The position numbers were made by a program, and so were the translations under genes. This document shows positions 59,738 to 64,000 of a DNA stretch of 64,000 bases, one piece after another (the stretch's first letter is position 1; every line of letters starts with the position of its first letter). Under the pieces are notes generated by a model. It worked only from the letters and a program-made list of their open reading frames with translations. It was not told the DNA's origin and searched no databases. Origin of the DNA: Triplophysa rosa (taxonomy: Eukaryota; Chordata; Actinopteri; Cypriniformes; Nemacheilidae); NCBI RefSeq assembly GCF_024868665.1, contig NC_079898.1, forward strand, positions 22,863,364-22,927,363, written 5' to 3'.

Positions 59738-60379
59738 GTAAGTTCCCTTCGTTAAAACGTTAGTAGGTTTTCTGGATTGTGGTACATGGTTCCTCTGTAA
59801 CTTGTTGATGTTGTGAGTTGGGTGAGACGTGCGACAAGAATTTTCCTGGAAAAAAAGTTTTTTTATTTCTGAAGACGAGAGGTCTGTGATCAAACTATGC
59901 GAACGGGGAGCATTGACAAAGTTTCCTCTTTGACACATTTAAAGTCTCAGTTTAGCAAGAGGTAGCCTGCTGGCAAACAAGTCTTTTATCATGATATCTC
60001 TAGCAAAAGTATTACCTGTGTACAGTGTTCATACTGTATGTTTCTGTCATAATCCTGATGGGACCTAGTGTTTGCATATGATGGAAATTGCATGGGTAGT
60101 TGTAGTTTAAAATGCTAAAGGAGTTTCTTTTTTTTGCAGATGCATATATCATATTATAAATATTGACAGAAATCTTTAAATATAGCACGTATAAACTATA
60201 CAAACTGTGGAGTAGCTTAAATATGCGTGACATGCTTGGACAGGTCACATGTCCTAAAACTATAAACTATTTAAAAAAGCAATACATCGATATAACTTAC
60301 AGTACATGCAGTAAAACTGTAGAAAAAACACATACTATATGAAGTATACCTATGAACTTATTTTGTGTTGCACGTTTAG
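59738..60379 (+). other. hps1: HPS1 intron 1 (642 bp, if exon 1 is right)
   Basis: AT-rich. No repeat or RNA recognised. Ends in CACGTTTAG. Confidence 0.5.
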
Positions 60380-60501
60380 ATGAAATGAAGTGTTTACTGG
60401 TGTCCAATGAGAAAGCTGAGGTTCTGTTCTACTGGACCGACTCTGAGTTTGAGCAGCGTGTTCAGGAGCAATATGGAAATTCCCAGGAAGAAGGAGAACG
60501 G
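60380..60501 (+). CDS. hps1: HPS1 exon 2, first coding exon
   Basis: Coding from ATG 60385: [20 protein letters not shown] and [19 protein letters not shown] (1-39). This start matches human MKC. The exon opens ATGAAATGAAG: an ATG at 60380 forms a two-codon ORF (ATG AAA TGA) whose stop overlaps the real start codon. Donor GTGAGA, phase 0. Confidence 0.93.
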
Positions 60502-63500
60502 GTGAGAATAATAAACCTTTTAGTCTTTTGGTTTAAAAAGAAACATCAATATTTAGCATTTTGTAATAAATTGTAATATCGTTTAATGGTACAAGATATC
60601 TTTTAACCAAGCATGATGGTCAATTCATATTTTAATATGCATGAATGTATATTTGTCGAATGTTGCAGATTCATTATTATTTGAATATGTGTTAAGTGTG
60701 TAATCTCAGTTATATGTATTGGTTGTGTTCTCAGCTGCCTGCATTTGAAGACAGCATTAACACGCTCTTCGCACCCATCATCATCTCCTGTAGCACCATG
60801 GTGGACATAGTCGGGGACAGCTACACGTCCTTCAGCACAGAAAATAATCATATCTATGTTCTGCATCAGGTAATCGAATGCAAGAGTCACATGATACAAA
60901 CCAGGGTCGGCGCCAGGACTTTTTCTTGGGGGTGCTAAGGTGGGGCTTAACAGTTAGAGGGTGGGCTAATGCAATTATTAAATTAACAGTATGAGCAATG
61001 CATTTATATTGCTGTGATGTTGCCAGGGTGGTTGTTCGGAAATCAGCATGTGTTTGTCTGTCGCACAGTTTGACGAATGTCTCTACATCGCTGTGAATGG
61101 AGATGGAGAGGAAACGGAGGAGGATTTGAAGAGAAAGATCTGTGTAATGAAGAAACTCACAGAAGTCATGTTTGGGATGGTCACGCTCAGCAGTGCCCTC
61201 TTGAGGAAAGAGTAAGAAAGGCAGTTTTGTGTCTTAATTAAAATAATATATTATAATTGCCTTTGAACTTTGTCCTGAGCGAATAAAACCTAAGTAGACT
61301 CCTTCATACATGTATATTTATTTGTCAGATTACGCCCTCAAGATACAATGCAAAGAAACCATCTGTGGCAGAAACTAAGAGGACTTTTGGAAACATACAG
61401 CCGATTACGAGAGCAGGAGCAAAGCTTTTTAGTGGAGGTGTGTGCGTTTTTTTAGCGTAGCTGTGTGCATGTTTTAGTTTTTAAAACACAGATGAAGAGT
61501 GTTCTGCTTCTGTTCAGGCTGTGGAGCGGTTGATCCACCCGACCCTGTGTGAACAGTGTATTGAATTTCTGGAGCGTCGTGTGGTGCAGCAGATCAACAA
61601 CAGTGTGGAGAGAGCTGGAGAAGAAGTCCTGCACGCTTTCATACTGGTGCACACCAAACTCTTGGCTTTCTATTCCAGGTACTGCAAGAAGCTGACAGGA
61701 GATAGAAAACAATATAGACAAAACTAGGATTGATTTTTGTTGCAAAGCGCAGTGACTGCTGGTGTCTTGCATACAAGAATGACCCCTTTTTTTTTTTTTT
61801 GCAGTCGAAATGCCAGCAGTCTGACCACCTCTGATCTTCTGGCTCTCATTATCCTGGTGCAAGATCTCTATCCCAGCGATATGGATCTAGATGATGCAGC
61901 TCCTGAGGTTTGATATCTCAAATTCAGACTTGACAGGCTGAGTTTTTGATTGTGCTTTGACATTGACATTTGACATTAAATGCAGAGGTCACATTTCGGG
62001 TATGGGTCACCATATCTGACTAATAGGTCACTTTCACATTGTGGCTGTACATGTGTTTAGGAAATGGAGAACAGTTCAGTTCGAGATGTATTCTACACTC
62101 CAGAGTCCTCTCCTCCTGACAGGGAATCGGGTGAGTCACCTGAGGAGACAAATCATGATGCTGATCATAATATATATAATAATTGGAGGCCTGAACCATA
62201 TGTCTTAACTTTGAAGAACCTACGAAGCTGAAAGTTAGTGAAAATATAACAAAAAAGGCATTTCTGATTTCTTGCATATCAGTTGTTTCTAAATAACAGT
62301 CACATTGCTAAATTGCACATGTGCTACAGTATTCTCATGTATCAGATTATTTCAGGATTACTTCATTAAAAGATAATCCTTAACAAATAACTTTTGTTAT
62401 TTTTTTCCTGATTGCCTCTTGTGTTCTTATGCGTAGTTCAAGCAAGAGGGGAAAGTCCTCCCGTCTTCCAGTTTGTAGATCCTGATATTCAGGTAAGCCA
62501 CTTGTGTTTGCGCATGCCAAAGCAGAACATCTGTATAGCCTTTAAACTGATTTGATTGTGTCTGTATACCAACCTAAAATGTGTATTAATAAAAGAGAAG
62601 TTTCTCGCGTTCTTATGGTGTTGTCTTTTCTAGATGGCGGAAGACATCTTAAAAACCCTTGAAGTTCAGACCCCTGACCCTTCAGCCCCGTCCAGGGTTT
62701 TTCTAGAAGCCACGCTTAAGAATGAGGGATTCTTTCCCATGATGCCTCACTCCATGTATTGTCTTCCTCTCTGGCCTGGAATCACAATGGTGCTGCTCAC
62801 TAAGGTGACGGTTCTTTTCATATTGTAGATTTTGTAAATCAGTGTAACAGAAACCTAGATTTTGAATCTGAGAAAAACCCTGTTGTGTATATAAAAAATG
62901 TATAGTATGAACTTTATTTTTAGTTTATAACTAAACATTATTTATTTCAACTTTCCAACTTTTTTTATAACTAAAAATAGTATATTAATAAAATATTCAA
63001 TACATTGGTAACACTGTACAATAAGGTGCTATTTGTTAGCAATTAGCTAACATAAACTAACAAGGAACAATACTTCTAAAGCATTTACTAATATTAATTT
63101 GTTAATTTCGGCATTTACTAATACATTATTAAAATCAATGCACCATGAACTCAAATGAATAACTGTATTGACATGAACTAACATTGACAAGGATTAATAA
63201 ATGATGACAAATTAAATTGTTCATTGTTAGCTAATGTTGGCTAATGCATTTACTAATGTTAACTAATAGCACCTTATTGTAAAGTGTCGCCAATACATTT
63301 TTAACAGTGATGTGAAATCTGTATGTTGGGCATAATGGTGCAGTATGAAGAGATAAGCTCATTTACATTTCACTTTAAAATCCACTTTATTTCTCTATGC
63401 ATATGAACAGATCCCAAACAGTCACATAGCGATGAATGTTTACGTCTATATGGAAGCGTTTGTGAAGCTGGAGAAGCGGTTATGTGAGGGTCATGGGGCA

Positions 63501-64000
63501 GCCATGCGGGGTCAGCCCTCTATTCAAGAGCTCCGCAGTAAACTGGACAGATTCATCCGAACTTTAGCCAGCATGGACATTCAGGTCAGTGAACGACAAC
63601 CTGATCACTACACACACACACACACTCTCCTACTGTACCACACTGTCCGATCAACTTTATAATTCACAATTTGATGTCTTCCTAAAAAATTACTTTGTGT
63701 GTGTGTTCAGACCTCCCAACTTCAAAATGTGTGGACAGACTTTAAGAACAAGGCTTTTACCCGGTCTGGACCCGGATTTACAAGAGAGTGAGTGTTTTGC
63801 TTTATATTAAACCAAAAAGTCATAGCTCTCAATGTACGTAGATGGGACTAAATTGACTCATGACCCTTTAATCTCCCTAATCAAGTCCATTTGTTGGCTC
63901 CTAACTCTTCACGTCTTGTGTTGCAGTTTGCTGCCCTCTTGTCGAAACATGAAGACTCAGTTGTGTAGCGTGTACAGGCAGTGTTTTGCGGCAGACTGCA
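60385..64000 (+). CDS. hps1: HPS1, BLOC-3 subunit (first twelve coding exons; continues past the window)
   Basis: Join of 60385-60501, 60735-60869, 61069-61211, 61329-61437, 61518-61678, 61805-61907, 62061-62130, 62437-62492, 62634-62804, 63411-63584, 63711-63787 and 63927-64000: 1390 coding bases, about 463 residues, frame kept throughout. Human HPS1 has 700 residues, so roughly two thirds are here. Family knowledge: HPS1 pairs with HPS4 as BLOC-3, the guanine-nucleotide exchange factor for Rab32 and Rab38 in melanosome and platelet dense-granule formation; it is cytosolic and built of longin-type domains. Landmarks: [84 protein letters not shown]. Introns are small, unlike HPSE2. Confidence 0.97.
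60735..60869 (+). CDS. hps1: HPS1 exon 3
   Basis: Residues 40-84: [45 protein letters not shown]. Part of the N-terminal longin-like domain. Acceptor TGTTCTCAG, donor GTAATC. Human counterpart LPALEDQLSTLLAPVIISS, from memory. Confidence 0.96.
60902..61010 (+). repeat. Possible hAT left end in HPS1 intron 3
   Basis: CAGGGTCGGCGCCAGGACTT, then GGGGGTGCTAAGGTGGGGC resembles a fish hAT terminus. No matching right end is seen before exon 4, so it is a fragment if real. Confidence 0.35.
61069..61211 (+). CDS. hps1: HPS1 exon 4
   Basis: Residues 85-131 plus split Glu132: [47 protein letters not shown]. Matches human FGECLFIAINGD...[21 protein letters not shown]. Acceptor GTCGCACAG, donor GTAAGA. 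Confidence 0.96.
61329..61437 (+). CDS. hps1: HPS1 exon 5
   Basis: Residues 133-168: [36 protein letters not shown]. The YSRLREQEQ block is highly conserved. Acceptor TTTGTCAG, donor GTGTGT, phase 0. Confidence 0.95.
61518..61678 (+). CDS. hps1: HPS1 exon 6
   Basis: Residues 169-221 plus split Ser222: [53 protein letters not shown]. Close to human ALERLIHPQLCE...[21 protein letters not shown]. Donor GTACTG. Confidence 0.97.
61805..61907 (+). CDS. hps1: HPS1 exon 7
   Basis: Completes Ser222 and encodes 223-256: [24 protein letters not shown] block (here [24 protein letters not shown]). Strong acceptor (T13GCAG). Donor GAG|GTTTGA is weaker than the others; unspliced reading meets TGA after one more codon (Val). 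Confidence 0.93.
62061..62130 (+). CDS. hps1: HPS1 exon 8
   Basis: Residues 257-279: [23 protein letters not shown]. Acidic, Ser/Pro-rich linker; human has PEEYFTPAPSPGDQSSG here, so FYTPESSP fits. Shorter than the human linker. Donor GTGAGT. Confidence 0.88.
62437..62492 (+). CDS. hps1: HPS1 exon 9
   Basis: Completes Val280 and encodes [18 protein letters not shown] (281-298). Low conservation, accepted because frame and splice sites fit on both sides. Acceptor TTATGCGTAG, donor GTAAGC. Confidence 0.82.
62634..62804 (+). CDS. hps1: HPS1 exon 10
   Basis: Residues 299-355: [57 protein letters not shown]. Human counterpart MYCLPLWQGINLVLLTR. The leading Met is internal, not a start. Donor GTGACG. 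Confidence 0.96.
62805..63410 (+). other. hps1: HPS1 intron 10 (606 bp)
   Basis: Nearly half is the hAT-type MITE at 63007-63291. The remainder is AT-rich with nothing recognised. Confidence 0.85.
63007..63291. mobile_element. hAT-type MITE with perfect 8-bp target duplication in HPS1 intron 10
   Basis: GGTAACACTGTACAATAAGG at the left and CCTTATTGTAAAGTGTCGCC at the right are inverted ends. AATACATT stands directly on both sides (62999-63006 and 63292-63299). The interior has many TTAGCTAA and TTACTAAT motifs, no ORF. A worn relative lies at 31551-31765. Confidence 0.88.
63411..63584 (+). CDS. hps1: HPS1 exon 11
   Basis: Residues 356-413: [58 protein letters not shown]. Aligns with human LEKKLKEG...LRSQPLVGDLRQRMDKFVK. 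Acceptor ATATGAACAG, donor GTCAGT. Confidence 0.95.
63711..63787 (+). CDS. hps1: HPS1 exon 12
   Basis: Residues 414-438 plus split Asp439: [25 protein letters not shown]. Human has [21 protein letters not shown]. Acceptor TGTGTTCAG, donor GTGAGT. A CA run lies upstream at 63609-63624. Confidence 0.93.
63927..64000 (+). CDS. hps1: HPS1 exon 13, cut by the window edge
   Basis: Completes Asp439 and encodes [24 protein letters not shown] (440-463), then runs off the window. Human: [20 protein letters not shown]. Acceptor TGTTGCAG. Confidence 0.93.

Noticed and set aside
61452..61862. 136-codon minus-strand ORF
   Set aside because: Antisense to HPS1 exons 6 and 7, whose sense peptide matches the family closely.

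Overview
This window is teleost nuclear DNA, most likely from a cyprinid-type fish. Two vertebrate genes lie on the + strand as short exons with GT/AG borders in consistent phase. The introns are AT-rich and packed with repeats I know from carp and zebrafish relatives: foldback Angel-like elements with TTAA targets, a DANA-like tRNA SINE, hAT and Tc1-like elements, and LINE-type 3' ends. Species cannot be told from the window.

Region 1 (1-57.6 kb) is HPSE2 (heparanase 2). The window opens in the intron after the first coding exon. Exons 2-12 are at 632-786, 1112-1273, 23014-23187, 25182-25353, 27889-27936, 33918-34011, 35285-35391, 36924-37038, 43476-43621, 47539-47685 and 55204-55366. Together they give 1483 coding bases with no frameshift or early stop: 493 whole residues, then TAA. 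The gene encodes a secreted heparan-sulfate-binding relative of heparanase. The acid/base Glu of the ELGNEP motif is kept. Where heparanase has its nucleophile Glu, this protein reads Gly in my hand alignment.

Region 2 (55.4-59.5 kb) is the HPSE2 3' UTR and intergenic DNA. Region 3 (59.5-64 kb) is the start of HPS1, a subunit of BLOC-3, the Rab32/Rab38 exchange factor of lysosome-related organelles. It has a CpG-rich promoter with a perfect GGTCACGTGACC palindrome (a CLEAR/TFE-type E-box), a probable 5' UTR exon, and twelve coding exons (60385 to the window edge) giving the first ~463 residues. HPSE2 followed by HPS1 on the same strand matches the human 10q24 order.

The rest is repeats. The most informative is a 1.33-kb TTAA-flanked DNA transposon (17824-19151). 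It keeps an intact THAP-domain first exon on + and a second short first exon on -, facing each other, with the body between them missing; four 27-bp CCAAT repeats lie upstream of the second. Several insertions are nested and can be ordered in time: a solo LTR inside a TTAA element (41890-42844), a hAT element with a perfect 8-bp target duplication at the end of an Angel copy (40523-40802), and stacked elements at 31.0-32.0 kb and 35.5-36.6 kb. I found no rRNA, CRISPR array or bacterial or viral gene, and no convincing third host gene.
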